Origin: Gilliamella apicola
Lineage (GTDB): Bacteria > Pseudomonadota > Gammaproteobacteria > Enterobacterales > Orbaceae
DNA length: 64,000 bases
Assembly: GCF_000599985.1 (NCBI RefSeq)
Contig: NZ_CP007445.1
Coordinates: 2,914,001-2,978,000 of the forward strand
Direction of reading: 5' to 3'
Positions 54,928-63,075 of the stretch are shown here, in pieces. The notes under the pieces were generated by a model. That model did no database searches, was not told the DNA's origin, and saw only the letters and a list, made by a program, of their open reading frames with translations. Position 1 is the first letter of the stretch. The number at the start of each line of letters is the position of its first letter. A program made the position numbers and the translations under genes.

Positions 54928-55821
54928 TTAAATGTGTCCTCCAATATGACCAATACAAATTATTTTTCCTTTGCTTATGGTTGTTTTTAACCCGAAATAT
55001 ATTCTATTATAATAATAATGAGAATCTCCATCGTTATTACACTTATCGAGTTTTAAATGATATTCACAAAATACTATTTCATTGGTATCGTCTTCTAACT
55101 TAAATGAAAAACTAAAGTTATTTCTTTCTTTATTTGAGCCCTGAGGAGTACATTCGATATTACATGTGGAACCTATAAGTTTTAGATCTTTTTGATTACT
55201 TGGTGAATCTTTTATATCAGGAGCACATTTTTGTAAAGAAGAAAGAACATTAACAAAGGGAATAGAAAAATAGGTGATATCATTAGTTTTTATACTTTTT
55301 AATGAATTATAACAATTTTCGCTAAAATATAATTTATTAAAAATAGTAATTGAGCGTCTAATGAAGCTATCATTATTTAGAGGATATTTAGCTAGAATTT
55401 CACAATCAAAATTATATATGTCCTCGATAGAATGAAGACAAAATTTTTTGTCTATATTTGGCCAGAAAAGATTATATTCTAAACAATATGCTGAATAATA
55501 AGTTTTTCCTACTGCGAAACTATTATTGAGAATATTTTGAATCATTTTTTGAGAGGATATCTCTGAAAAATTAGATCCGAGAGAACCATCATAAAATAAC
55601 TTTATTAATGAACTTGTATCTAAAGAATAATTACCATTTTCTCCAAAAATGCTATTTTCATGTCCTATTATGAAATCACAACTAATTGATAGCTTTCTAA
55701 TTCCTTTACCGATTTCATCTTTTAATCCAATTAATTTATTTTTTAATTTTTCAAAGTCTGAAAATAATGACAAATTTTTTGAATTAATAGAATAATATGA
55801 TATACATATTTCACTTTCCAT
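54928..55821 (-). CDS. Unknown protein, last gene of the candidate defence operon
   Basis: 297 residues, no recognised domain. The first 200 residues are probably helical and include QKMIQNILNNSFAVGKTYYS. The C-terminal 80 residues are a compact beta-rich segment: VFCEYHLKLDKC, YYYNRIYFGLKTTISKGKII and CIGHIGGHI. The pattern RIYF ... GK-I-IGHIG-H at the very end recalls a C-terminal motif of small nuclease-like proteins near SMC-type ATPases, which is inference. Its start lies inside the ATPase gene (11-nt overlap), so it is translationally coupled and probably the effector or sensor of the complex. Confidence 0.55.
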   Translation of the reverse strand: MESEICISYYSINSKNLSLFSDFEKLKNKLIGLKDEIGKGIRKLSISCDFIIGHENSIFGENGNYSLDTSSLIKLFYDGSLGSNFSEISSQKMIQNILNNSFAVGKTYYSAYCLEYNLFWPNIDKKFCLHSIEDIYNFDCEILAKYPLNNDSFIRRSITIFNKLYFSENCYNSLKSIKTNDITYFSIPFVNVLSSLQKCAPDIKDSPSNQKDLKLIGSTCNIECTPQGSNKERNNFSFSFKLEDDTNEIVFCEYHLKLDKCNNDGDSHYYYNRIYFGLKTTISKGKIICIGHIGGHI

Positions 55822-56953
55822 CTTCTTTTCCTGTCATAAGTATTTTGAGATCTATTATTTGTTGATCAAAAAAACCTTGTGGCCATTGAGATAATTGAGC
55901 ATTATTATCAAAAACTAATTTATTAATAAGTGGTTGGCTATTTTTTTCCTTTTGAATAAAATATGCCTGAACTAAATTAGTTGGATAATTCTTATCTAAT
56001 TTTATGGCAACTCTAATCCCATTTATTATATGTTCACTATGAGTTTCCACAATAATTTGAACTCCAGCCTTTGCTGTGGCAGCAATTAATCTTCCCAAGT
56101 AACTTTGTCCTCGTGGATGTAAATGAGCTTCTGGATTTTCTATAATTACAATACCTCCATTAGTAGTACATAATAGTGCAGTTATAATGCTTATAGCGTA
56201 ACTTAATCCAAATCCAACATGTATAGGTTTATAATTTGTGTCTTCAGTAGAAAAGCTAGTATAACTTATTACAGCCTCTTCTATAGATTGTGAAGAAATT
56301 TCAATATCAGGTGTAATTTCTTTTAACCATGCTTCAATATTTCTTATTATGACGTTGGTATTTACTTTCGGATGAATGCGAGGATCTTTTAAAGAATCAG
56401 AACTATTTGATTCCTGTGCTATGTCATTTATTCTTTCTCTTGTTATATTGTTAAACGTTATACTATTAGATAATAATGATAATACTTGAGCTGTATATTC
56501 ACCTTTAGTTCCTAACCAATATTGTGAACTTCTAGAAGAGGAAAAAGGATAATTATTTCTTGGGCCTAGGCGTTCAGCAATAATGAATTGATAATTATTT
56601 GAAATTTCTTTTTTTAGTGTTTTTAAATGTTCAGCTTTATTTTTTAGAAACAAATATTCTTGATTATTATTATTACTCCAAGTATATAAATTATTCTTTA
56701 TACCAATTGTGATCTCCAATGGTTCATCATTATAAATAAAGTGATTGTATACATCTTTATAATTGCCCAAATTAACAAGTTTTCCATCAAATGTAAGTTT
56801 GCTTTCATTATCAGATTGTAAAAACATTGCAATAGCCTGAATAATCGCACTTTTTCCTGAGGAGTTAGCCCCACAAAATATATTCAAACCTTTTAATTCT
56901 AAATCAATCTCTTGATAACATTTAAAATTCTTTAATTTTATTTTGTCAAGCAT
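55811..56953 (-). CDS. SMC-like AAA ATPase with DUF3696-type C-terminus
   Basis: 380 residues. Walker A GANSSGKS at residues 28-35 in IKLKNFKCYQEIDLELKGLN-led RecF/OLD-type context. ABC-like signature region HVGFGLSYAISIITALL, Walker B GGIVIIENPEAHLHPRGQSY, H-loop IIVETHSEHIINGIRVAI. The C-terminus (LVFDNNAQLSQWPQGFFDQQ) fits DUF3696. No Toprim nuclease follows, unlike OLD proteins. Overlaps the upstream DUF262 gene by 16 nt and the downstream gene by 11 nt. Confidence 0.88.
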   Translation of the reverse strand: MLDKIKLKNFKCYQEIDLELKGLNIFCGANSSGKSAIIQAIAMFLQSDNESKLTFDGKLVNLGNYKDVYNHFIYNDEPLEITIGIKNNLYTWSNNNNQEYLFLKNKAEHLKTLKKEISNNYQFIIAERLGPRNNYPFSSSRSSQYWLGTKGEYTAQVLSLLSNSITFNNITRERINDIAQESNSSDSLKDPRIHPKVNTNVIIRNIEAWLKEITPDIEISSQSIEEAVISYTSFSTEDTNYKPIHVGFGLSYAISIITALLCTTNGGIVIIENPEAHLHPRGQSYLGRLIAATAKAGVQIIVETHSEHIINGIRVAIKLDKNYPTNLVQAYFIQKEKNSQPLINKLVFDNNAQLSQWPQGFFDQQIIDLKILMTGKEDGK

Positions 56954-58899
56954 TTAGGCAATTCCTTTGGATAATTTAAAATTGGTTTCAGAGAAATATT
57001 AAGACCTGTTATATCATTTAACATATTTATGAAAAAATCAAATCGATAAGATATAGTTACTTTTTTACCTGTAGAATTAGAAATAGAATAATAAAATCCT
57101 CGATTTTGTTCTTGATATTGTTTTGAAATCCATTCAGCATATTCTGTTGAATTAGTGTGAATAGCTTCAAATAATTTATCATAAATTTGCTGTTTAAATG
57201 TCATGACTCTATTCATTTCTGTATTATCTAAGTTAGAAAAAACTGCTACACATACTTCAAAAAGAGGTTTACTAATTGGTGAGTTTTTATATGAAATATT
57301 TTCTTTTCTAAAAGCATCTTTTCCAAATATATGTTCTGAAATCAATAATCCTTGATTAAATTTACGTATCAATATTCTATAAATATCATCTGCTTTCTCA
57401 ATGTTAGGTAAATCTAGATCTTCATCCAAAACTGAAACTAATTTGAAATTAAATTTATTTAAATACTTCATTGCATTAGATAAGAATGTATCAAATTTAT
57501 TTTCATTATAGTTTTTATAACCAAACATAATAAATGAAATTGCATCTAAACATAACTCCATGTCTTTTTGTCTATCAAGCCTCACTTTTCTTGTTGTACT
57601 TGAGCTAAATTCATCTTGAAGAGCTAAGTAGCGAATAAATCGAACACTATCTCCCCTATTTAATGCAGATCGTATTTCTTGATCACTTAATTTTACTCCA
57701 TATGTATTAATGCGATGAAATAATTCGACAATAATCTCATTATTTATATCATCAACTTCTAATAAATGCCCAGTAATTTGGTGTTCTCTAATTTTACGTT
57801 GTTCTGAACGCTCTAATTGACTAAATTTTTTATTATTTAAATAGGTTAATCTTTTTAGATTCCGAAGAGTAATATCTCCTCTCATGAAGTCATAGATTGT
57901 GGTAATACGTTGAAGTCCATCTACAATAATCCAGTTTCCATTTGGTCTTTCAGCAAAATAAAAAACAGGAAGAGGTAATCCCATTAAAATAGATTCAATA
58001 AGCCTTGATCTTCTATCTAATGTCCAAATCCTATCTTTACGCTGAAAATCGGGTTGAAGTTCAATTTCATCATAATTTATACGATCAAATAATAAAGAAA
58101 TAGTCGGGGTTATATGTCTTATTTTTGTACCATTTTCTTTATTTATTTCAGGTTTTAAATCTTCATCTTCATCTTCATCTTCATCTTCATCTTCATCTTC
58201 ATTTGCAACTCCTGTAATGCTTTCATCATCAATTAATTTATCTACAGGTTTATATTCAGAAAGTTTACTTATAACATCTTTAAATAAATAATCAGCATCT
58301 AAACTAACAATTGCATTTTTTAAATCGGCTGTTAATGAGGACAATTGGTTTAATGTCGATTCTACTTTGAGAATTTCTATGTCTCCAGGAAATTTTTTCA
58401 GAATAATATCAAGTTGATTATAAAGGTCCTTAATATTCTTTTCATAAAGTGCATATCGTTCTTTTATGTCAAGATTAATAAAATTATCAATTTTTTTCTT
58501 TATTGATTTAGTTTCAGATAGAGATAATTCTGATATTGTTCCATAATTATGGATATATTTCTCTCGTAATATTAAATGTTTCTTTCCATTAAAATAGAAG
58601 AATTGAATATAAGGTAAATTAGCAAATATTGTTTCAGGATTATGCCTATTTGAATTAGAACCACCTAATGTTTGTTCAACACTCGCAAACCCATTTTTCA
58701 GCAAGGCTTTCCATATTTTTTCTAATTCATTAAGTCCACGAGGTATTATACGTGATGACTCAGGTGTTTTGACGTAATATTTTCTTTTATCTAAATCAAT
58801 ATCAATTAAAAGAAGTATTCCTGTAGATTTATTTATTGCTTGCAATTGAAGCCCAATCAAATTTTTTATATCAGATAAAATATCCTCAAATTTTTTCAT
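56938..58899 (-). CDS. DUF262 (GmrSD N-terminal-like) protein with acidic linker
   Basis: 653 residues. N-terminal domain (about 1-120) with LEKIWKALLKNGFASVEQTL and GGSNSNRHNPETIFANLPYI, then a GKKHLIL strand; not recognised but looks like a DNA-recognition or effector domain. Coiled coil (about 130-210). Asp-Glu tract (about 232-246) coded by a hexanucleotide repeat. DUF262 from about 260: ELQPDFQRKDRIWTLDRRSR, LIESILMGLPLPVFYFAE, WIIVDGLQRITTIYDFMRGD with the DG-QR nucleotide-binding motif, and FHRINTYGVKLSDQEIRSAL. DUF262 hydrolyses nucleotides in GmrSD-type defence. The GmrD-type HNH end (DUF1524) is not evident. Confidence 0.85.
   Translation of the reverse strand: MKKFEDILSDIKNLIGLQLQAINKSTGILLLIDIDLDKRKYYVKTPESSRIIPRGLNELEKIWKALLKNGFASVEQTLGGSNSNRHNPETIFANLPYIQFFYFNGKKHLILREKYIHNYGTISELSLSETKSIKKKIDNFINLDIKERYALYEKNIKDLYNQLDIILKKFPGDIEILKVESTLNQLSSLTADLKNAIVSLDADYLFKDVISKLSEYKPVDKLIDDESITGVANEDEDEDEDEDEDEDLKPEINKENGTKIRHITPTISLLFDRINYDEIELQPDFQRKDRIWTLDRRSRLIESILMGLPLPVFYFAERPNGNWIIVDGLQRITTIYDFMRGDITLRNLKRLTYLNNKKFSQLERSEQRKIREHQITGHLLEVDDINNEIIVELFHRINTYGVKLSDQEIRSALNRGDSVRFIRYLALQDEFSSSTTRKVRLDRQKDMELCLDAISFIMFGYKNYNENKFDTFLSNAMKYLNKFNFKLVSVLDEDLDLPNIEKADDIYRILIRKFNQGLLISEHIFGKDAFRKENISYKNSPISKPLFEVCVAVFSNLDNTEMNRVMTFKQQIYDKLFEAIHTNSTEYAEWISKQYQEQNRGFYYSISNSTGKKVTISYRFDFFINMLNDITGLNISLKPILNYPKELPKCLTK
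58160..58201 (-). repeat. Seven-copy hexanucleotide repeat in the DUF262 gene
   Basis: Seven exact tandem copies of TCTTCA on the plus strand (TGAAGA on the minus). They encode an alternating Asp-Glu linker. Copy-number change by slippage would add or remove Asp-Glu pairs without breaking the frame. Confidence 0.95.
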
Positions 58900-59006
58900 T
58901 GTTATTTTCTTCCATAATAAAAGAAATTTTAACGTATACTATATTACATAAAATTAATAAGAAACTATTTTATTAATAGTATTATTAATAATTAATTTTG
59001 CAAGTT

Positions 59007-60110
59007 TTATGATTTTATAATTTTATCCAAAAAATCATATACACTATCAGCTACACCTTTTGCGGCTAGAAAAGGCACCCCATTACCGATCGTCTTAAAC
59101 ATATTTGTCAATGTCATATTTGGAGGTAAGCAGAAATTTTTTGGTAGTGATTGAATAGCTAAAGCTTCTGCTGCAGATATTCTTCTTGGTTCTGTAGGAT
59201 GAATGTGAACTTCATTGTTACCATAAGCAGCTGTTGGAGAAAATTTATAACGATGTAATCGTTTAAATGACTTTCTTTTATTGTCTCCTTCCAAAATAGT
59301 TTTAAATTTATTTAATCCTGCTTTTGCATTAAAAACATGAATCATATTTGGGTGATTTATAACATTATTTTTATTAAACCAGTATTCAACAGTTAATTCT
59401 TTTGGTGCTCTAATGTCATAGTCAGTTTCACCAATATCCGGCCAATTAAAAGAAGATATTTCTTGTTTAGAATAAATTATAGATTTATTCCAGTTGAAAT
59501 CAGAAATAGAATTATTTTTTAGAAAATTTTTTTGAATTCCAAATAAAATAATTCGATCGCGATTCTGGGGAACACCATATTCTAAAGCATTTATTAATTT
59601 TTCTGTTAATATATATTCACTATTTTCTAATTGCCTTTTGAGCATATCAAAAAATTCACGATGTTTAATTGTTCGATATAGCCCTTTAACATTTTCAAAA
59701 ATAAAAAAATCAGGTTTTAGTTTGCATATCAAATTAATATAAGATTGGGATAATTTTCCGTTATCACCATTTTTTCCTCGATTTTTTCCACCAATAGAAA
59801 AATCAGGACATGGAGGCCCTCCAATAAAACCTATAAAAGAATTATTATTTATTTTTTTTTCTTTCTCTAAAATTTTCTGTAGTTTTTGATACTCTTTCCC
59901 ATTGAAGCAATCATCAATAGAACCATAGAAAAAACCATATTTAGGTAATTTTTTGCCCATTTTACTTCTGGAAAATTTGTAAGCATCAAGGAATGGTTCA
60001 TAAAACTCATTAACGTAACAAATATCAAATCCAGCATCTTCAAATCCGAGATCTAAAAAGCCACTACCAGCGAAAAAAGATAAAATTGGTATTTTTTTTG
60101 TTTTACTCAT
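59007..60110 (-). CDS. Cytosine-5 DNA methyltransferase of the candidate defence operon
   Basis: 367 residues. Motifs: I LSFFAGSGFLDLGFEDAGFD, IV FIGGPPCPDFS with catalytic Cys101 (PCP rather than the usual PCQ), VI FFIFENVKGL, VIII GVPQNRDRIILFG, then a target-recognition region (about 200-320) and X IGNGVPFLAAKG. Distinct from the HaeIII-like enzyme at 41522. Specificity cannot be predicted. It is 107 nt upstream of the DUF262 gene in the same direction; no ordinary restriction enzyme is adjacent. Confidence 0.9.
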   Translation of the reverse strand: MSKTKKIPILSFFAGSGFLDLGFEDAGFDICYVNEFYEPFLDAYKFSRSKMGKKLPKYGFFYGSIDDCFNGKEYQKLQKILEKEKKINNNSFIGFIGGPPCPDFSIGGKNRGKNGDNGKLSQSYINLICKLKPDFFIFENVKGLYRTIKHREFFDMLKRQLENSEYILTEKLINALEYGVPQNRDRIILFGIQKNFLKNNSISDFNWNKSIIYSKQEISSFNWPDIGETDYDIRAPKELTVEYWFNKNNVINHPNMIHVFNAKAGLNKFKTILEGDNKRKSFKRLHRYKFSPTAAYGNNEVHIHPTEPRRISAAEALAIQSLPKNFCLPPNMTLTNMFKTIGNGVPFLAAKGVADSVYDFLDKIIKS

Positions 60111-61090
60111 AGATATCCTTTGATATTAGTACATTTATATTTAATGTGTGTAAAGAAGACAAGCAACCATCCTAACATAGGACAACTATTATCCTTAATA
60201 GTAATAAAGTTTAAATTCATAAATTACAAACAAAATTACAAATTTAGGCAAATTAAACTATTCTTTTTTTATAACGAACTGTATTTTATAGATATATAAA
60301 AAATATAACTATATTAAACTTTTTCTGTAAAATCATTTAACTATTAAATAGTATTTCAAGAGAGAAATTGCATTATATCACTACAATATTTTTTTTAGTT
60401 TTATAACAAAATTACTAATTAAAATTTTTATTCAGTACTATTCTATAAATATCAAATGATTGTATCTGAGAGTTTCATATATCAACTATAAATTTTCAAT
60501 TATTTTAGCTTTTGAGGAAATAAAAGAATTACTACCATTCTGAATTAAAATAAAAAATATATTAATCTATATATTTAATATATTTTTATTTAGTATTTCG
60601 TTTAATAAAAGTATAGTATAGGATAAATTAAATTTTATTTGATTAAGATGTATAACAAAACCAATTGGGTATTATCAAAAATAATTTAGACATAAATAAC
60701 ATCAATAAAAATGTTTTAAAATTTTATAATAAATATTCTGAGCATCAATCAAAGAGTTATTTTAAAACATTATCATTATTGATATAAAAAATTTAATATT
60801 AGGAAATATAAACAATTTATATTAGTTAAATAAAATGCTCATCTATAAAACTTGTTCTATAAAAAATATAATTTTCTAAATTTCATTTAAGGTATTTTTT
60901 AAAGCTATTAAATTAGATATTTTTGTTCTTTCATTTCTTTTTATGGTTTTCCTTGCTACTACATTACAAACCTAAACCAATTTATGAATATGCGTAAATC
61001 GCATAATGGTATGTAAAATTGATATTTCCTTATTTTTCGATAATCGTTTTTAATTAAGCTTAATAAAAACTAGATAGGTAAGGAAACATT
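60111..61090. other. Gene-free AT-rich region of 980 bp
   Basis: Between the divergent methyltransferase and sat genes. Very AT-rich (long runs of A and T). No ORF with coding character, tRNA, CRISPR repeat or copy of the 40-bp repeat was found. Must hold both promoters; one palindrome near sat is listed separately. May be decayed DNA at the border of the acquired defence operon. Confidence 0.5.
60989..61005. promoter_or_regulatory. Palindrome upstream of sat
   Basis: TATGCG, TAAAT, CGCATA: perfect 6-bp arms with a 5-base centre, 86 bases ahead of the sat ATG. It could be an operator for sulfur control. No regulator can be named from sequence. Confidence 0.35.
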
Positions 61091-62251
61091 ATGGCTTTGA
61101 TCCCTCCTCACGCCAGTGACCAGTTACAACCACTTCTTGTTAAAGACGATGATCGATTGGCATTACAGCATTATGCAAAAAATCTTCCCGCAATTACGCT
61201 ATCAAGTCGTGAAGCTGGAGATTTAGTGATGTTAGGAATTGGCGGTTTTACGCCACTGTATGGTTTTATGCGGGAAGAAGATTGGCGCAGTGTTTGCGAT
61301 AATATGCATTTAGCAAATGGTGTTTTTTGGCCAATTCCTATCACAGTATCCGTGACCGATGCTCAAGCTGATACCTTAAAATTGGGAGATGATATTGCCC
61401 TTAAAACACCCGATGGGCAGATAATTGGTATTTTGAATGTTGATAGTATTTATCGACCAGATAAACAATTTGAAGCGATGCAGGTGTTTACAACAACGGA
61501 TAAAAATCATCCTGGCGTTGCGATGCTTATGGCTCAGCCACCTGTTAATTTAGGCGGTAAAGTGCGTGTTTTCCATGATAATGGTTTTAAAACGCAATTT
61601 GGTCAATATGCATTAACACCACAAGAGACAAGAGAACGTTTTAATCAGTTAGGTTGGCATAAAATCGCGGCCTTTCAAACTCGTAACCCTATGCATCGTT
61701 CACATGAATATTTAGTCAAAACAGTATTAGAGCTTTTTGATGGGGTACTTATCCACTCTCTATTTGGTAATTTGAAAGCAGGTGATGTACCGGCAAATAT
61801 TCGTCTTAAAGCTATTAATACGCTAATTTATAATTACTTTGTGCCTGATTCCGTTGTTCATTCTGGGTATCCTTTAGATATGCGTTATGCAGGTCCTAAA
61901 GAAGCGTTGTTGCATGCCCTTTTTAGACAAAACTATGGTTGTAGCCATCTTATTGTCGGTCGCGATCATGCTGGTGTTGGTAATTATTATTCGCCGTTTG
62001 CTGCACAAGATATTTTTACCCAATTACGGGATGAGGATTTACTCATTAAACCAATCAAAATTGACTGGACATTTTATTGCCATAAATGTGCAGGTATGGC
62101 ATCAAGCAAAACTTGCCCACATGACAGTGATGATCGTGTTCTTATTTCAGGTACCGAGGTAAGACGGCGTTTGCAAACAAAAGAACCCATACCTGAAACA
62201 TTTAGTCGCCCAGAAGTCGTTGCTGAATTATACCAATGGGCAAACCAGTAA
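61091..62251 (+). CDS. sat: ATP sulfurylase, single-chain (Sat) type
   Basis: Converts sulfate and ATP to adenylyl sulfate (APS). 386 residues. Motifs AAFQTRNPMHRSHEYLVK (QTRNP and HxxHE nucleotide-binding signatures), LIHSLFGNLKAGDVPANIRL and LIVGRDHAGVGNYYSPFAAQ (GRDHAG). This is the homo-oligomeric fungal/dissimilatory-type enzyme, not the CysDN GTPase-coupled form of enteric bacteria. The region FYCHKCAGMASSKTCPH carries a CxxC ... C ... H metal-site pattern. AGGTAAGGAAAC precedes the ATG. First gene of the cys cluster. Confidence 0.95.
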   Translation: MALIPPHASDQLQPLLVKDDDRLALQHYAKNLPAITLSSREAGDLVMLGIGGFTPLYGFMREEDWRSVCDNMHLANGVFWPIPITVSVTDAQADTLKLGDDIALKTPDGQIIGILNVDSIYRPDKQFEAMQVFTTTDKNHPGVAMLMAQPPVNLGGKVRVFHDNGFKTQFGQYALTPQETRERFNQLGWHKIAAFQTRNPMHRSHEYLVKTVLELFDGVLIHSLFGNLKAGDVPANIRLKAINTLIYNYFVPDSVVHSGYPLDMRYAGPKEALLHALFRQNYGCSHLIVGRDHAGVGNYYSPFAAQDIFTQLRDEDLLIKPIKIDWTFYCHKCAGMASSKTCPHDSDDRVLISGTEVRRRLQTKEPIPETFSRPEVVAELYQWANQ

Positions 62252-62300
62252 TATGCAAAATAAATAATTACTCATCGATAAGTTGATAAAGAGGAAAGCC

Positions 62301-62936
62301 ATGCTAGATTTAACCAAAGTTAACCAGAAATTACAAAATCAGTCACCGTTAACCATTATTGAGTGGGCATTAAAGAAGCAACAAGATATTCCAGTCAAAA
62401 GTATTATTAGTACCCATTTTGGACCATATGAAGCAGTGCTTCTTCATCTTGTTACTCAAGTTGACCCAAATATTCAGGTTGTTTGGGTTGATAATGGTTA
62501 TGCAACAAATGCGACCTATCGTGTTGCCAATAAAATTACAAAGCAACTTAATCTTAATCTACATATTTTTGTACCACAACGAACGACAGCTTATTTAGAT
62601 GTGCGATACGGTGGATTACCTGAATTAGATACGCCAGAACATACCGAGTTTACCCAAATTGTCAAAATTGAGCCGTTTAATCGTGCTTTAGCCACACTCA
62701 AACCAACGCTGTGGTTTACTGCGTTACGTCGTGAACAATCAGCCTTAAGGCAGGAGTTAAATATTGTGACAAAAGCAGGAGATAATTTATTTAAGATTGC
62801 CCCACTACTCGATTGGACAAGTCAAGATATGCAGAACTATATCGAAAAACTTAATTTACCTAATGAGATGGATTATGTCGATCCGACTAAAGGACCGCAA
62901 GGTAGAGAGTGTGGCTTACATAAAATAACTTTCTGA
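62301..62936 (+). CDS. cysH: Phosphoadenylyl-sulfate (PAPS) reductase CysH
   Basis: Reduces PAPS (or APS) to sulfite with thioredoxin/glutaredoxin. ATG at 62301 behind GAGGAAAG gives 211 residues, shorter than E. coli CysH (244). Core elements: IISTHFGPYEAVLLHLVTQV (an altered P-loop region), VVWVDNGYAT, TALRREQSALRQEL and the C-terminal catalytic-Cys motif GRECGLHKITF. The two Cys pairs that bind the iron-sulfur cluster in APS reductases are missing, so the PAPS type is favoured. Follows sat by 49 nt. Confidence 0.88.
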   Translation: MLDLTKVNQKLQNQSPLTIIEWALKKQQDIPVKSIISTHFGPYEAVLLHLVTQVDPNIQVVWVDNGYATNATYRVANKITKQLNLNLHIFVPQRTTAYLDVRYGGLPELDTPEHTEFTQIVKIEPFNRALATLKPTLWFTALRREQSALRQELNIVTKAGDNLFKIAPLLDWTSQDMQNYIEKLNLPNEMDYVDPTKGPQGRECGLHKITF

Positions 62937-63019
62937 TTTTATAAATAGATACACATTGGACTTTGCTGATAGTTGTTGAGTAAAACAATATTATTAGGAT
63001 TTAACAGAACATTTTAAGG

Positions 63020-63060
63020 TTGCTAGGCACTAGCAATTTACCGATAGCTCAAAAGCTATC
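63020..63060 (+). promoter_or_regulatory. Double hairpin between cysH and cysJ
   Basis: TTGCTAG (63020-63026), loop GCA, CTAGCAA (63030-63036), then GATAGCT (63043-63049), loop CAAA, AGCTATC (63054-63060). Both are perfect 7-bp stems, and the second ends five bases before AAGGGA of the cysJ ribosome site. No T-run. Could regulate cysJ translation or mark mRNA processing; no known riboswitch class is recognised. Confidence 0.5.
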
Positions 63061-63075
63061 AGATAAGGGAATCAC

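Noticed and set aside
54928..60110. Reading the operon as a known Gabija, BREX or DISARM system
   Set aside because: No UvrD-like helicase (Gabija), no PglZ/BrxC (BREX), no DrmA/DrmB helicase or PLD gene (DISARM). The ATPase also lacks a Toprim domain.
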